Shown here: positions 13,001 to 24,200 of the stretch, piece by piece
Layout of the letters: each line of letters begins with the position of its first letter
Position numbering within the stretch: position 1 is the stretch's first letter
Assembly (NCBI GenBank): GCA_018873245.2
Contig: JAEMBT020000008.1
Span: forward strand, 3,644,001-3,708,000
DNA length: 64,000 nucleotides
From: Archegozetes longisetosus
Taxonomy: Eukaryota > Arthropoda > Arachnida > Sarcoptiformes > Trhypochthoniidae
Direction: 5' to 3'
Notes under the pieces: generated by a model
Told to the model about the DNA's origin: nothing
What the model saw: only the letters and a program-made list of their open reading frames with translations
Databases searched by the model: none
Made by a program: the position numbers and the translations under genes

Positions 13001-13294
13001 ATTGTCATCTTTTTGATCAACTGTTTTGAGAGTTTCATCAGTTATTTGGCCAGTTTTGTCATCAGCAGTTTTATCATTAGACGAACAAAACGATTGAGTG
13101 TTAATTAACTGAAAACTAGGATTAATATTAAATGATGCGAGAAGTGATGAGTTGTTGAGATAGCAGAAATGTCTTTGGATTCTTAGCGAATGGAGCTGAT
13201 TGGACTTAGTGATGATAATAGTATTTTTAATATATATGTTATTATAAATTGATGTTAATAATGAATGCTTTAGTGATCGAATAGCTAATGGCAT
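10063..13294 (-). CDS. SLC30A9: SLC30A9/ZnT9 mitochondrial zinc transporter, with one apparent frame break
   Basis: Cation-diffusion-facilitator family member; ZnT9 is known as the mitochondrial zinc exporter. Minus-strand exons: 13294-12952, 12781-12580, 11760-11546, 11313-11258, 11188-10782, 10699-10379, 10323-10250, 10194-10063. Order of features: basic, hydroxylated N-terminus like a mitochondrial presequence; the ZnT9-specific region (GRNFITPIRAMNEYLLK, then EAKALQVWG); then the transporter core with AEAIHSLADTCNQ, HPYGYHPMRYI, VLLEDLAAVVG and IHDVKATDMG; then the C-terminal domain (AEVDFDGRTLTR, LKHGENIVDLLGAEVDRIEKEL). Junctions are in phase, but exon 3 changes frame internally. Reading the T-run at 11658-11662 as four bases restores a ZnT9-like sequence of about 582 residues (human 568). 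Two foldback elements fill the third-exon upstream intron (11761-12579). Confidence 0.93.
11341..11467. repeat. Short foldback element, family A copy 2
   Basis: Inverted arms 11341-11378 and 11428-11467 match over about 38 bases with about six differences. They share TTAAGTGGTTTTTA and the outer CCTGACTAAC with the element at 1464-1565. It lies in a SLC30A9 intron (11314-11545) and makes up over half of it. Confidence 0.65.
11863..12120. repeat. Foldback element in SLC30A9 intron
   Basis: A nearly symmetrical inverted repeat centred near 11992. Outer arms AGAGTTGGACAAAATAGTTG (from 11863) and the inverse of CAACTATTTTGCCGAACTCT (to 12120) pair. Near the centre, GATGATTTATATTTCAA pairs with TTGAAATATGAATCATG. 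Middle parts are more diverged. It overlaps the left tip of the next element, so one may have inserted into or arisen from the other. Confidence 0.55.
12096..12520. repeat. Long-arm foldback element in SLC30A9 intron
   Basis: Tips TTAGTCAACTATTTT (12096) and AAAATAGGTTGACTAA (to 12520) are inverted copies. Further in, CCAAATTGTAGATAAAGG (from about 12133) pairs with CCTTTATCTACAATTTGG (to about 12490). Still further in, CGCCAAACACTCGACC pairs with the region around GAGTGTTTGATATG. Arms are at least 100 bases each. No transposase coding remains, as expected for a non-autonomous element. Confidence 0.6.
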
Positions 13295-14603
13295 CTTTCA
13301 CTATTTTAATTCAATAAATACTTTTTATATTATTTTATTAGCTTTTTTAGTTTTTTACTTTCTTTCAGTCACTCAATAAATCCATCAATACTTCAGTTGT
13401 TGTCTTATTTTCAGTCAATTTGATTATTTATTAAAGCGCCAAATGGACTAACAACTAAAGCAATATATATAATAATATAAGACTTAAAAGAAGATCTAAT
13501 TAAACGAATAATGATTGAGAAAATAAGATAAAGTAATTGGTATATATTTATAAGAGAAGAGTATTCAATGATGGTATTGGCGTTGTCTCACAGTAAATTG
13601 AAGGTCAACAAATAACAGCTGATTTCACTTCTCAAGCCACACATTATGCTATACCGATTTACTTATTATTTATTTTTAGATCTTCTTCACTATCCACTAA
13701 TTCCTTATTCAAATATTAACTCTAATGGTAATTATCATTTTTATTAATTACTTTTCTAATTATTACCTTCCATTTTTACTCTTATTATGTTTCTATTTGT
13801 GTTTGAAGTTTATTTTTCGTAACAAAAATCAAATCATAAATCTATCAATTGATGATTGAACACAATTATTATTTATTTGCCTTCTGTTTTATCTACGTAT
13901 TTATATTTGAACTTATTTGTAGCACTTTATAATTAGTCTTTATGAAGCTTTGAAACAATATTTAATTATAATAGCCGGTAACTGCTAGAGAAAGTGCCTA
14001 AAAGTTTTCGTTATATCTCTTATTTAAACTAAGTTGTATTGAACTAAGACGGTATAACTAAAAATTTGCACTTAGTTTCAACTTAACGCTTTCCCTTTCT
14101 AATTATTTCTCTATTCTCTTCATTCTTGTCTGTAAATTAATAATAGATATCAATTTTTCTAGAAATTCAACTCGATATGGATATTGATCTGAAGTGAAGA
14201 TGATCTCTATTGATGTTAACTCGACTAATGGCCTGATATATAAATAGCGTTGAGTGGAAAATATCCAAATAATATCCAAATATATCTACTATCGATCAAA
14301 TAGAGTACGAGAGAAATTGTTCATCAATTAATATAATGAAGTGATCAAACTCATTGCGGCAATCTATGAAATTATTTCAATTTCATCTTCCCATCTCAAA
14401 TGGACCCGCAGTTTTCCTACATTAATTAACTTATTCACTATCCACATAATGAGTACAATCTATGAAATTTGTAATTTACATTTGTCTCACTATGTACTTA
14501 ATACAAATGGATTTTATCGTTTAATTCAAGTTTAATGGTTTGATTGATCGTTGAATTAATAGTCGAGATCTCACATCTCGTACTGAATCTAACCCTGAAT
14601 CTA
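13295..14603. other. Intergenic gap, SLC30A9 to galactosyltransferase
   Basis: Divergent gene starts flank this AT-rich stretch. Apart from a TATA-like motif at 14237-14244 nothing was recognised; open frames in it are short and of low-complexity composition. Confidence 0.55.
14237..14244 (+). promoter_or_regulatory. TATA-like motif before galactosyltransferase
   Basis: TATATAAA lies about 360 bases upstream of the chosen start codon. It would need a 5' leader of about 330 bases. In such AT-rich DNA a chance match is quite possible. Confidence 0.25.
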
Positions 14604-15842
14604 ATGAGTTTAATAATAAGAGCCGTTTTCACATTATTATGTTTAATACTATTAACAATCGTGAGTTTTATTTTGGATTATCATTCACTTCCATCAACAA
14701 TAGTTTTATTTATGAAGAATAACTTACCAAAAAGCGATCCGCTTCCAACCTACTTCAGTCCTCCGTCGCCTGATTTACGTTCATTTATACTGAACGCTAA
14801 ACTAAAAATACGTCCGCAAGACACAAATTTAACTAAAAAATCACCAGATGATTGCAATCTTGTAGTCATCGTAACGTCTTCTTTAAATAATTCAGAAGCC
14901 AGAAAAGCAATTAGAGAAACATGGGGTCAATTGGTTGATAAATATGGACAAAAGCTCTACTTTTTAGTCGGAGAAACATATAATCCTGATGGCACTCAAA
15001 AGCCGAAAAATGGGGACAACGTTACACAACATCATTCAACGAATGACCAAAATAATCACTTGAATCTTGATATAGAAAATGAAGCTTTACTATATGGCGA
15101 CATAATACAATATGTTTTCATAGACTCATACTTTAACCTAACATTGAAGTCACTACTTATGATGAGATTTCTCATAGAAGAACTACTTGAGCTGAACGTG
15201 TCAGAAGTGTTACGAGTTGGTGAGCAATCATATAATAATAGCAAGAATTTAATCAAGCAAGTATTCCTTATGAAAACAGATGAAGACATGTTTATTCAGA
15301 TGGAAAACTTAGTAGTGTTGACAAGAAAACTGACAAAATATTTGAATAAAGTAAGCGATAAGCCATTGAGTTTACTAACAGGTCACTTAATAAAACAAGC
15401 GCAACCTATAAGATCAAAGAACAATAAGTATTACATGCCATCGGATGTTTATAGAGAACATCAATTTCCTGACTATCTTTCCGGAACTGCCTATTTGTCA
15501 ACCAGTAATGCTATTATAAATATTTTCATTGCTTCTCTTACGAATAAGTGCCGATACCTTCATTTAGAAGATATTTGTCTAACAGGACTTTGCGCTTCAA
15601 AAGTTGGAATTAAAAGATATAATCACAGTGGTTTCAAATTTTTTAAAGTTGATCCTAAGGATATTTGTTTCTATAAAAGTGCGATTACTATTAGTTCACA
15701 TAATCTATCGCCTAACGAACTAAGACAAGTTTGGAATGGATTGAGTTTTTTTCTAATAAGAAAATTGATTGTAATAATTCAACTAAAAGACCTGAATCTA
15801 AAAGACCTGAACCCCGAAAACGTATTAAACAAAAACGAATAA
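14604..15842 (+). CDS. Beta-1,3-galactosyltransferase family (GT31), intronless
   Basis: Golgi type II membrane glycosyltransferase that adds a beta-1,3-linked sugar to glycans; donor and acceptor cannot be told from sequence. The start is the first in-frame ATG at 14604 (412 residues). The frame is open for 60 bases upstream without an ATG. A single hydrophobic signal anchor spans about residues 5-24. GT31 motifs are in the usual order: ARKAIRETWG (99-108), KTDEDMF with the DxD-type metal site (224-230), FPDYLSGTAY (288-297) and LEDICLTG (321-328). Several N-x-S/T sites are present. Between the first two motifs there is a polar insertion (GTQKPKNGDNVTQHHSTNDQ) not typical of the family. Lack of introns, unlike its neighbours, is common for GT31 genes. 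Confidence 0.9.
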   Translation: MSLIIRAVFTLLCLILLTIVSFILDYHSLPSTIVLFMKNNLPKSDPLPTYFSPPSPDLRSFILNAKLKIRPQDTNLTKKSPDDCNLVVIVTSSLNNSEARKAIRETWGQLVDKYGQKLYFLVGETYNPDGTQKPKNGDNVTQHHSTNDQNNHLNLDIENEALLYGDIIQYVFIDSYFNLTLKSLLMMRFLIEELLELNVSEVLRVGEQSYNNSKNLIKQVFLMKTDEDMFIQMENLVVLTRKLTKYLNKVSDKPLSLLTGHLIKQAQPIRSKNNKYYMPSDVYREHQFPDYLSGTAYLSTSNAIINIFIASLTNKCRYLHLEDICLTGLCASKVGIKRYNHSGFKFFKVDPKDICFYKSAITISSHNLSPNELRQVWNGLSFFLIRKLIVIIQLKDLNLKDLNPENVLNKNE

Positions 15843-16461
15843 ACTTAGAGAGTTAAATATTTTAATTATGACTTGTTATATAACAAGTTAATTTAAATTT
15901 GTTATTGTTTAAAAATAATCTTATTTTAAAAATAACTATTGAAATAATAATAAAATTTCAAATAATTAATCCAAACTTAACTTTTATTTCTGATGAGTGG
16001 TATATCGAATTTACAACTAATCGATATTTTAAAATGAATTTTGAATTTGAACGACGAATAACAATAAAAAAATTTGATAAATTTTTCAAATAAGATAAAA
16101 TAGATTGGAGTTGAAAACAGAAGCTTAAATTAAGTTGGATCAATAACATCCTAATAACTTTCACAAGTTTATTGCAATAAATTACTAATTTGCGTGTTTC
16201 ATAACTATATTTCTTATTACTTCAAAGTTTGAATTAGTTTAAGATCAAAGTTACTGCGCAGTATATCAATAGTTCCCCAATATTTCTCAAAGTTAGATCA
16301 CATCTTGAGAAACTGAAAGCGATATTTACAGAAGCTTACACTCTTGGATAAAACTGGTAAGATTTTAGAAGAATTAAGTTGGGTGTGAAAGTTTATCTGC
16401 AATATATAAAAAAGATTTGGAAGATTTAGATACTAAGAAGTGAAAGAACTGAGCCAATAAA
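15843..16461. other. Intergenic gap before the gustatory receptor
   Basis: AT-rich, with a short palindrome ACTTGTTATATAACAAGT at about 15871-15888 that could act as a weak terminator hairpin. A TATATAAA at 16403-16410 lies about 50 bases before the receptor start and may be its TATA box. No coding sequence recognised. Confidence 0.45.
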
Positions 16462-18603
16462 ATGAGTAAGCAAAGTCGTATGCCATACTTCAATCAGGCG
16501 GGTGGGAAAGAGCAGATAGTCCTGGCAGAAGGGTATCTGCCAACAGACAAGATCTTCAAAATCGACAGATACCTGCGATACTTTGGATTTCTATCTCAAA
16601 GCATTGAAGACTACTTGCAGGGGAACATTCGTGGCAAACTTAAGAAGCCTACTAAACGTCTGTATGGATTCATTATCACAACTTTGATGTTTGTAGTATT
16701 CGGTCGAAACATATTATTGGCTTTTGTGGATGATCCGATAGCCCGTAACTATATGGGAGAAGCTGTGGCTGCGAGACCTGCCAAGCAGTTCACTATGTCT
16801 TTGACTCTATGGTCATTGTATGCGGCACTTTTATCCCGACTCTACTATCGCGGAGAAAAGTTGCGATACATGAATTGGTTGTCACCCTTTGCGGTCTTCA
16901 AAGGCTTTATCTCTCCAGCCATTATGGGATTAGACACTGAAATGACTGATCACTGGTTTTCAAAAACCAAGAGAACATTGGCTAAAATGGTTTTGATTAC
17001 GAACATCAGAGCAGTAATTGGTTCAATGATGTTCTCCTGGATCGCATATGTCAGATGGAATTCGAAGTCAGTGAGCGAAACCACAAACATCGTTTGGGCA
17101 GTTATTCTTACAATTTGGGTGTATTACTCTTCAGCTCTGGCCTATATAACTTACGGTCACTTCGCTTCTCTGAGCTACTATTTCCGTATGAGATTCCGTA
17201 AAGTGAACAATGATATCGAGTCCATCATTGCGCCTGATAATAGAATGAAACCTAATGAGAGATGTACCACACTTCATCACGTACTTGTTGAACACAATGA
17301 GCTCTGCATTAAGATAAGTGGTAAGGATTTAAGTGCTAATTCAGTCCCTCAATTACTCAAGTACACTTGAAAATTAGTCTACGATAGCAACCTGAAAGAT
17401 CTGTTGCGATGGCATGATTTCTGACAGTTGATTATGTTGAAGATATTAACTAATTTATAGAATGTTCATTATAGTAATCAAAGCAAATTTGGCAACAAAT
17501 TGTTGCACGTAATAGACAGGCTGACAGGAATGAGTTATTCTGGTTGCTATCGAGGATTAGAAAGTTTTAAAGTGTACAAACGAGAAAAGAGTAAACATAA
17601 ATGTTTATAGCATATTTACGCTGAAAACAGATTACAATATATTTTGGTCGAAGTATATGATGTACACATATTTCATGTTAGTGGCAATTATCTGTTACAC
17701 TACATTTCAAGCATTCTTCACTTACAATACTTATATTGTTCGGGCTGTAATGTTTACTCTAACTGTTGAAGCGTCTTATATTATCACTAGAGTTTCAATC
17801 TCTGCTTCTAGACTAGCTAATGAGGTTTGCATTAGAGAAACGTGCCAACTATCCCAACTATTTCTTAATCCATTTCATATAATAATCATTTTTAGGCTCA
17901 TAAGTCCTATGGCAGACTGATTCGTGTTACTTTCGATAAATATCCAGTTGAGCTACAAATTCAGGCAAGATTTTCATCATTATGTCAGATATAGGTTTAG
18001 TAACAATACTGTAGTTTTCGTCATTATATTAGTTCTATAGGTTTAGTTAATACTATAGTTTTTGCTTCAATCCTCATTTGACTACATCTTAAATTTTGTT
18101 ATCTATGTCAATAGCTTCGTATGTTTATCCAACGCTTGTCGGGACCAACTATCGGATTCTACTGTTTGGATCTGTTTGAGATAACTTACTCGACCTACGC
18201 TTCTGTAAGTTGTAAACTTTAAACTAGATATGAGTTCTGCGAGATATAAGTTTAAGCTCATATCGTTGAAGCTATGCTTTGAATAATTGTCTCGTTTTTA
18301 GTGTCTAGTAAAAGTGAACCATTTTTATAGCCTTTTTTATAGGTTTATTTTCTAGAATTAGAGAAGTTTGAAAAATCGATTTTACTTCTATTATTATATA
18401 GGTTTCGATTCTTTTTACAGATCATTGCAGCTCTTGGACAAAACTTTCTTTTAATCGTTGACTTTGTCCGTTCTTACGCTGAACTCAAAGAAGAACGCTA
18501 TGTCTCTGATCTGGAAATCCCAGAAGTATTCAATTCAACTTTCAATTTTGATGCTTTGTCGATGACAAGTCAAGGTTTATCTGTTATTCCCGAGTCTTTA
18601 TAA
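16462..18603 (+). CDS. Gustatory receptor-like seven-helix chemoreceptor
   Basis: Arthropod gustatory receptors are ligand-gated cation channels of sensory neurons with an intracellular N-terminus. Five exons 16462-17320, 17631-17824, 17896-17964, 18115-18204 and 18421-18603 total 1,395 bases (464 residues), all in phase. Exon 1 holds an N-terminal cytosolic region and about four hydrophobic helices (for example YGFIITTLMFVVFG, IVWAVILTIWVYYSSALAYI). Exon 2 adds MLVAIICYTTFQAFF and a further helix. Exons 4-5 encode the conserved last helix region, SGPTIGFYCLDLFEIT then IIAALGQNFLLIVDF, which matches the Gr C-terminal pattern although the usual TYhhhhhQF ending is altered. A hydrophilic tail of about 45 residues follows, which is unusual. 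Intron 3 uses a GC donor (17965). Intron 1 is mostly a transposon copy. Family call is good; ligand unknown. Confidence 0.75.
17361..17577. mobile_element. Inverted-repeat MITE (family B) copy 1
   Basis: Ends GTACACTT (17361) and AAGTGTAC (to 17577). Inside these lies a perfect 11-base inverted pair CGATAGCAACC (17382-17392) and GGTTGCTATCG (17542-17552), with a diverged stretch between the two matches, giving terminal repeats of about 35 bases. It sits inside intron 1 of the gustatory receptor and makes up about 70 percent of it. Related copies lie at 24731-25005 and, inverted, 50984-51216. No coding capacity. Confidence 0.75.
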
Positions 18604-20013
18604 TATAAAATTCAGGTTAGTCAACAAATATTATGCGCATTATATCGATTTTTGGATCTAATTATCAAATATGAAAGCATTATATGTGAAAATACATACT
18701 TCACATTACATTTATCAAACTGAGTCCATGTTCAATCTAATCGATTCAAGAATATCTACCAAACTATCTAGAAAGTTTTTTTATGGCACCAATATTATGT
18801 CGCATAATGCCCGAAAAGTATATAAGACTGGCTAGAAGACATGTAGGAGCTATAGTCCTCCAAAAATTAGTTTTCCTGTAAAGATAAACAATTTTAACAA
18901 TACTTTTCTATATACATTCAAACGCTTATAATAAGCAGAGTTGCTCAATAAATTATTCAATCTCAAACAAATTATAATCACTTGGTTTATTTAGCTTCTT
19001 TCAAACAACCTTCAATACTTTTCATCGATTATTGTCAAGTTTAATCAGTTTTAATTTTCAATTCAAACTAATTGTATTGGTTGGGTGTCAAGCATTACTT
19101 CATAGAAAGACTGAATTTTAAAGAACTATAGCTCCTACATGTCCTCTAGTTGACCCTTATTATACGATGTTTAGGACATTATGTGACATGATATTCACTC
19201 CATAAAAATATTTTCGGAATCGATTGGTAAGGACACCTGAATCTCTGATTTTAGATCTGCTTCAATATAATAAACTTCAAAAAGAAAACCAAAGTTTCTT
19301 GAGGTTAGTTCGAGACTTACTGGATTCAACAAGGATTCAGTTAAATTTATATTTATAATAAATCAAAACTATTGAATTATGTTTTAAAATGTTTTTAGCA
19401 ATATTCTGGTTATTGATTTGACTTCAATGGATTAAAATTGTTATCTATCGCATAGAGCGTTAGTATTTTACCAAACTGAATTTGTATTACTTAATCAATT
19501 CACAAATAAAATCTAATATGTGTTAAATAATGTCTTGTTATTCATGATCTGAAAGTTGAGTTATTTCAGCATGTCAAATTTATTTACACAATATTAAAAT
19601 ATACACTCGTGAAATTCTGTATTTTATCCATTCCTGAATTTTCTTATATTATGATAAAGATATTCAAAACTAAAATTATGCTGTTATTAAATAATAATTT
19701 AAATATAATAAATATTCAATACCTTTATTTTAACTTATAAACATTTAAACTCTTCTAAGTTCCGAATCTATAGTTCAAACCCAACTGGAAAACAATAATT
19801 CAATTACCATAAAAATTGTCTCAATTTTTGTAAAATGAATTTTATTTGAGACAAAAAATTGAAAAAATGAAACTAATTACATAAATTTAGTATATTTAAT
19901 TATTAGATGATTCCAAAAAGTTGTTATATGATAATTCAGTATATTATATAACTGAAAATATGCATTGAAATATGAATTGAATTATGAGTCGAAATATAAA
20001 ATGAAATATGAAT
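18604..20013. other. Convergent gap after gustatory receptor
   Basis: Lies between the 3' ends of the receptor (plus) and the orphan nuclear-type gene (minus). A 495-base foldback element occupies 18734-19228. The rest is AT-rich with no recognisable gene. Confidence 0.55.
18734..19228. repeat. Long-arm foldback element, family C copy 1
   Basis: Arms of about 120 bases. Left arm 18734-18870 contains TTTTTATGG, ATTATGTCGCATAATG and GACATGTAGGAGCTATAG. The right arm (about 19110-19228) holds their inverse, including CTATAGCTCCTACATGTC and CATTATGTGACATGAT. Between the arms there is about 240 bases of AT-rich DNA without coding. Arm sequence resembles the arms of the element at 53665-54625. Confidence 0.65.
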
Positions 20014-21228
20014 TCATGAATGATATTGATTCCATTGATTCTGCGAAAAGTTATTTGTGTCAGCAGTAGTCCATTGAGTGTTAGCAGTTTGCCAACTATT
20101 ATTGGAGGCTGGAATGAAAGTGCCATCATTTCGACATAATATCTGAGTTCCTCCACTAGCTATGATCTGAATGGTCTGACCCGACAAAGAGTCCAAAGTC
20201 GACTGATTAATGGGAACGACAATACTTTGTGCGGTGGGTATAGGCTGTGACTGCATTTTCTTCTTATTGGTCACTTTGCCGACAGTTTTTTTCTTAATCT
20301 GTCTCTTCTTGGGTGACTTTTTGCCTGTGACAGCATCACCAGCCTCTTTGGTCTGATCTTCTCTTTTAGTCTTAGGCTTACGTTTGCCTTCTTTTTCCAA
20401 CTGCTTATTCATCTCTTCTCTCCTTCTCTTGGCCTCAACCAGTCTCTGGAGATGACTGCTCTTAAACTCTTCGCTAATATACGGCCTTTTAGTCATCTTA
20501 ACTCTAACGAACTCATTGACATTGACATTGACATTGACATGATGGGCTTCACTGCCATGATTGACATGATTAGGATCAGAGACATTCTCGCGTTCCTCGC
20601 AAGAACTGGTGTTGTCGATGGAAGCAACAGCTTCTTGTTGTTCACTAGAGACAGTGGTGGTGGTGTGTAAGTGCTGAAGAGTGGGTTTTGAGCCTTTATT
20701 CTCTACTACTCTATTCAAAAGCTTAGCATTAAATGACTCTTTACTAGGTTTGGATTTAGGCTTTTTGCCAGTGCTGGACTTGCGAATGCCGGTCGACTTT
20801 CGCGGCACATCGTAACGAGTGGTGACCACAACAACAGTTTCTCTATTTTGATCGTTAGACTCTTCATTAGTACTACTATTGCCACTATTTGTCTCAATGA
20901 CTTGAAAGGATTCGATGCCTTCTTCTAGTTTGGAATGCATTGACTGCATATTTGTTATCTCGTTCTGAATGATCTCTAATTGCCTTAAGATGATATTGGG
21001 GTCAATTTGCGATTCATTGATTGTATTTATTGTTTCATTGAGGGCAGATTTAATCTTCGCAATGGCCGAATAGTTACACATTTTAACTAAACCCAAATAA
21101 GTCCTCAATTTATCGTTTTCTTCTTTTAATGTGGAGAAATTCTTCCTAATTATTGGATCTTTTTGTTGTAATACTTCTTCAATGACAGTCTCCTCTTCTG
21201 ATGACTTTCTTCTCTCGATTGATTCCAT
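20014..21228 (-). CDS. Unrecognised basic, probably nuclear protein
   Basis: A single uninterrupted reading frame of 404 residues; I do not recognise the family. Visible parts: residues 1-110 acidic and coiled-coil-like, with heptad patterns (LKEENDKLRTYLG, LRQLEIIQNEITNMQSMHSK). Residues 110-250 are low-complexity, Ser/Thr-rich with several basic patches (TGKKPKSKPSK). A short (NV)n run (HVNVNVNVNEF) is coded by a hexanucleotide repeat at about 20517-20545. Residues 260-335 are very basic (KRRREEMNKQLEKEGKRKPK, KKSPKKRQIKKK) and look like a nuclear-localisation or nucleic-acid-binding stretch. A more ordered C-terminal piece, SGQTIQIIASGGTQILCRNDGTFIP, is followed by a Gln/Asn/Trp-rich tail. 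Codon use and length argue for a real gene. It is probably chromatin- or RNA-associated, but that is inference. Confidence 0.75.
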   Translation of the reverse strand: MESIERRKSSEEETVIEEVLQQKDPIIRKNFSTLKEENDKLRTYLGLVKMCNYSAIAKIKSALNETINTINESQIDPNIILRQLEIIQNEITNMQSMHSKLEEGIESFQVIETNSGNSSTNEESNDQNRETVVVVTTRYDVPRKSTGIRKSSTGKKPKSKPSKESFNAKLLNRVVENKGSKPTLQHLHTTTTVSSEQQEAVASIDNTSSCEERENVSDPNHVNHGSEAHHVNVNVNVNEFVRVKMTKRPYISEEFKSSHLQRLVEAKRRREEMNKQLEKEGKRKPKTKREDQTKEAGDAVTGKKSPKKRQIKKKTVGKVTNKKKMQSQPIPTAQSIVVPINQSTLDSLSGQTIQIIASGGTQILCRNDGTFIPASNNSWQTANTQWTTADTNNFSQNQWNQYHS

Positions 21229-24200
21229 TATTTTAGATGATTGTTATTGTTATTCAATTATTTATATAAATATTTAACTATTAATTCAATTAAATAAATG
21301 ATTCAAACCTTTATATGAAAACTAATTATTAATTTCATTGAAACTAATGTCAAATAAATGTTTATTTTAATTTAAACCATATTCCGTGTCCGCCATTAAT
21401 GGCTTACATTTGTTAGAGTTATGTACAATAATTACGTGGTTTTGCTTATATACCCAATGGGATTCAGTGTGATCTAAAAGTGAGACATTTTTGAGAAGAG
21501 GGACTAAATTTCAATGTACCGCTTCACTCATATTTTTCTAATGCATTTCCACTACTAATTCATTCACTCAAAAATCGTTAATGAAGCGGCACATCAATTA
21601 ATGAAATTATAGTACTTTTCAAATTCATAACTTGTCCTAATTTTACAAAATATTAATAAAAAAATTATTTATCATTAATTCAAATTAGAGTAAGATAATA
21701 GACGAAGATTTTAGCAAATCTATAAATCAAAGAAAACAAAGACTAAAACATTTTTAAACGTTTTTAGCTCCAGGTCTGAACTTGAATAAGACTTAACCTT
21801 AAGCTTAATAAATCAAAAGTTTGGTTATTAAAATCCTTGTTTTAAACTTATTTTCATGATCTAAACTGAGATATCGTATATGAAGATATATTTAAGATAT
21901 ATTTAACTTATATTTAAATTATATCTAAGTGAGAAGTTTCTAAATATAATATATTCTGAGAGGAGTTTAAAAGTTGTGAAGTCCTAAACTTTTCAAGTTC
22001 TTTAAAAAGGGTTATACTTGTTATCAACCTTTAGCCTCGATGGTTATCTAGTAAATCATCTGAAGAGGGAGGAGGAGATGGTTTAGATTTAAGATATCTT
22101 TCTGCCTAAATATACTTGAGATTCAATTGCAATTTATATATAAATTCTTTAGAGTAAAAGTTTTTCTCAAGTACTTTATTTTTAGTACTTTTCATCCTAT
22201 CATTCTCTCCAATAACTTTAATTTGATATATAAGCACTTGTATTTGAGTTATATTTTATACATAAGTACTTGTGTGTTGGGTTATATTTTTCTCAAAGTA
22301 TTTCATAATAGAAGTCGAGGTACTCTTCTTCTCATGGAAATAGTATTTAGAGATTGTTTTAGTATAGATGCTATCTTTGAAAGACTGGAATAAGTTATGG
22401 TCCGATGAACTAGAAGTTAGAATAAAACTATTCATTTTTCATGATAATAGAGTTTAAAATAGAAAAATCGATCCAATATAAATTATATAATCATAGAGGG
22501 ATTCACTATTAAACCTTTAGGCTGAGAACTGAGAGAACTAACCCACGCCTACACAAACCCCTTTATAAAGTTTCCTCACTTGCTCCTACTCTAATTCCTG
22601 TTTCTACCAAAAACGTTTACCAAAAAGTAGTCATTAGTTAGAAATAAAGCTCTATTTTATCGGCTTAACAAATATAAAGGACAGAAATAAATTAAACAGA
22701 AGTCATGCCACTTCTGGTACACAGAAGATATTTTTTAAAATCTAGCTCTATTTAAGTCACAACTGGTGCACATTTTCCACTAACTATGCATTACTTCATC
22801 TTAACACTCATGTTTGTGAAAGACTCAAATTAATGGATTTCTTAATTTGACTCTTAATCTAATTCTTGATTTGTGAAAGATTTGAAAAGTAGGAGAACGT
22901 TATTTTTGTCAGCAGTATTCATATGAAGTGAATGATAAAGAGTTGGAACGTATGAATTGCTAATTTAATGAAATAAAATAAAGAATGTGTGAATAATTTA
23001 TGATTATTTGCTTTACGGAAGCATAAAGCCTAGGAGTTATCATCTCGAAGATTATAATAAGTGAACGTTATGCTAGTTTAGAAAATCTACCCTAAAAATA
23101 GATTTTATTTGGTTTTTATTGCAAAAAAAAGTACTTTATTTTGAAGTAAAAAAGTCGTAAAATTAACTAACAGATAGGCGACTACTATAACAAATGGGCG
23201 GATAAACTATTTATGAACACTTCAATTAACTCAAGGCAGTTTGGAAAACAATTTCAAAGTTAATTTACTAATTGTTACAATTAATTAGCTATTTAAGTAA
23301 TATTGGATTCACTTAGAGATAGCCTATATTTTTAACTTTGATCTCAAATTAGTTCAATGAGTCATTAGTGGTTAATCTTTCAATGTAAAATCTTATTTAA
23401 TAGTGCAAAGAACATAATATCGAATAACAAAAGAGTTACGATCAAATCAAATCTAATAACCCATAGGTGTTTTTTGAGATTTGTCAATTGACTTAGTCGC
23501 CAGTCTCGAGTCTATTTGATTTGCATTCAAACTACAACTTATTGAAGGACGAAGCTAGCAGGCACTGAGGCACAGGTACCCCAACTCTAACCTAACGGAA
23601 CAAATTATGTATTTATCAATATGAAGCATTCTTAATTTGTTATAATTGCTAATGATAAGGTTAAATATAACATAATCTAAGGTAAATAATTAAAATTAAA
23701 AGCTAAAAGACAATAGGTTTTAATTGAGAGAGTATAAATTAAATTAAATGAAATACGATGATCGACTCCCACACTGGGATAGTTGGGCTTGGGACGAGAA
23801 TGTATATCTGAAGAGCTTTACTGGTAATGAAGATATAAACTTTGCAGCGCAATAATGATAAGATAAAGGTATGATTAAATATAAGTCGGCATTAGTGTTT
23901 TATGTAAGCTGTTTTTTCTCAATGGTCTAATAATTTTGTTCATATCTCACTGTAATTCCATAGTATTGTTCGCTATTGTTACTAAGCATTATATTTATCG
24001 TAACGGTTAGAATCTTTTCTATTTTGTCGGCATCTTAACCAATCATATCTACTTTTCCTTAATTAATATGTTGCGTAAATTCAATCATTGATTCATAGAG
24101 ATAAAAATGTCTTTATTTGGATTTTGGAGTTTTCAATCACTCGTAAGAAATGTTTTTATGGTTTTACTGTTGAAAACTTCCTCAAAATCTGCATTTTATT

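Noticed and set aside
14544-14603. Upstream extension of the galactosyltransferase frame
   Set aside because: In frame and open, but without an ATG; the first ATG at 14604 directly precedes the signal anchor expected for the family.
17321-17370. Read-through of exon 1 of the gustatory receptor to a stop at 17370
   Set aside because: The extra residues come from intron and transposon sequence; the join 17320/17631 restores phase and the next helices.
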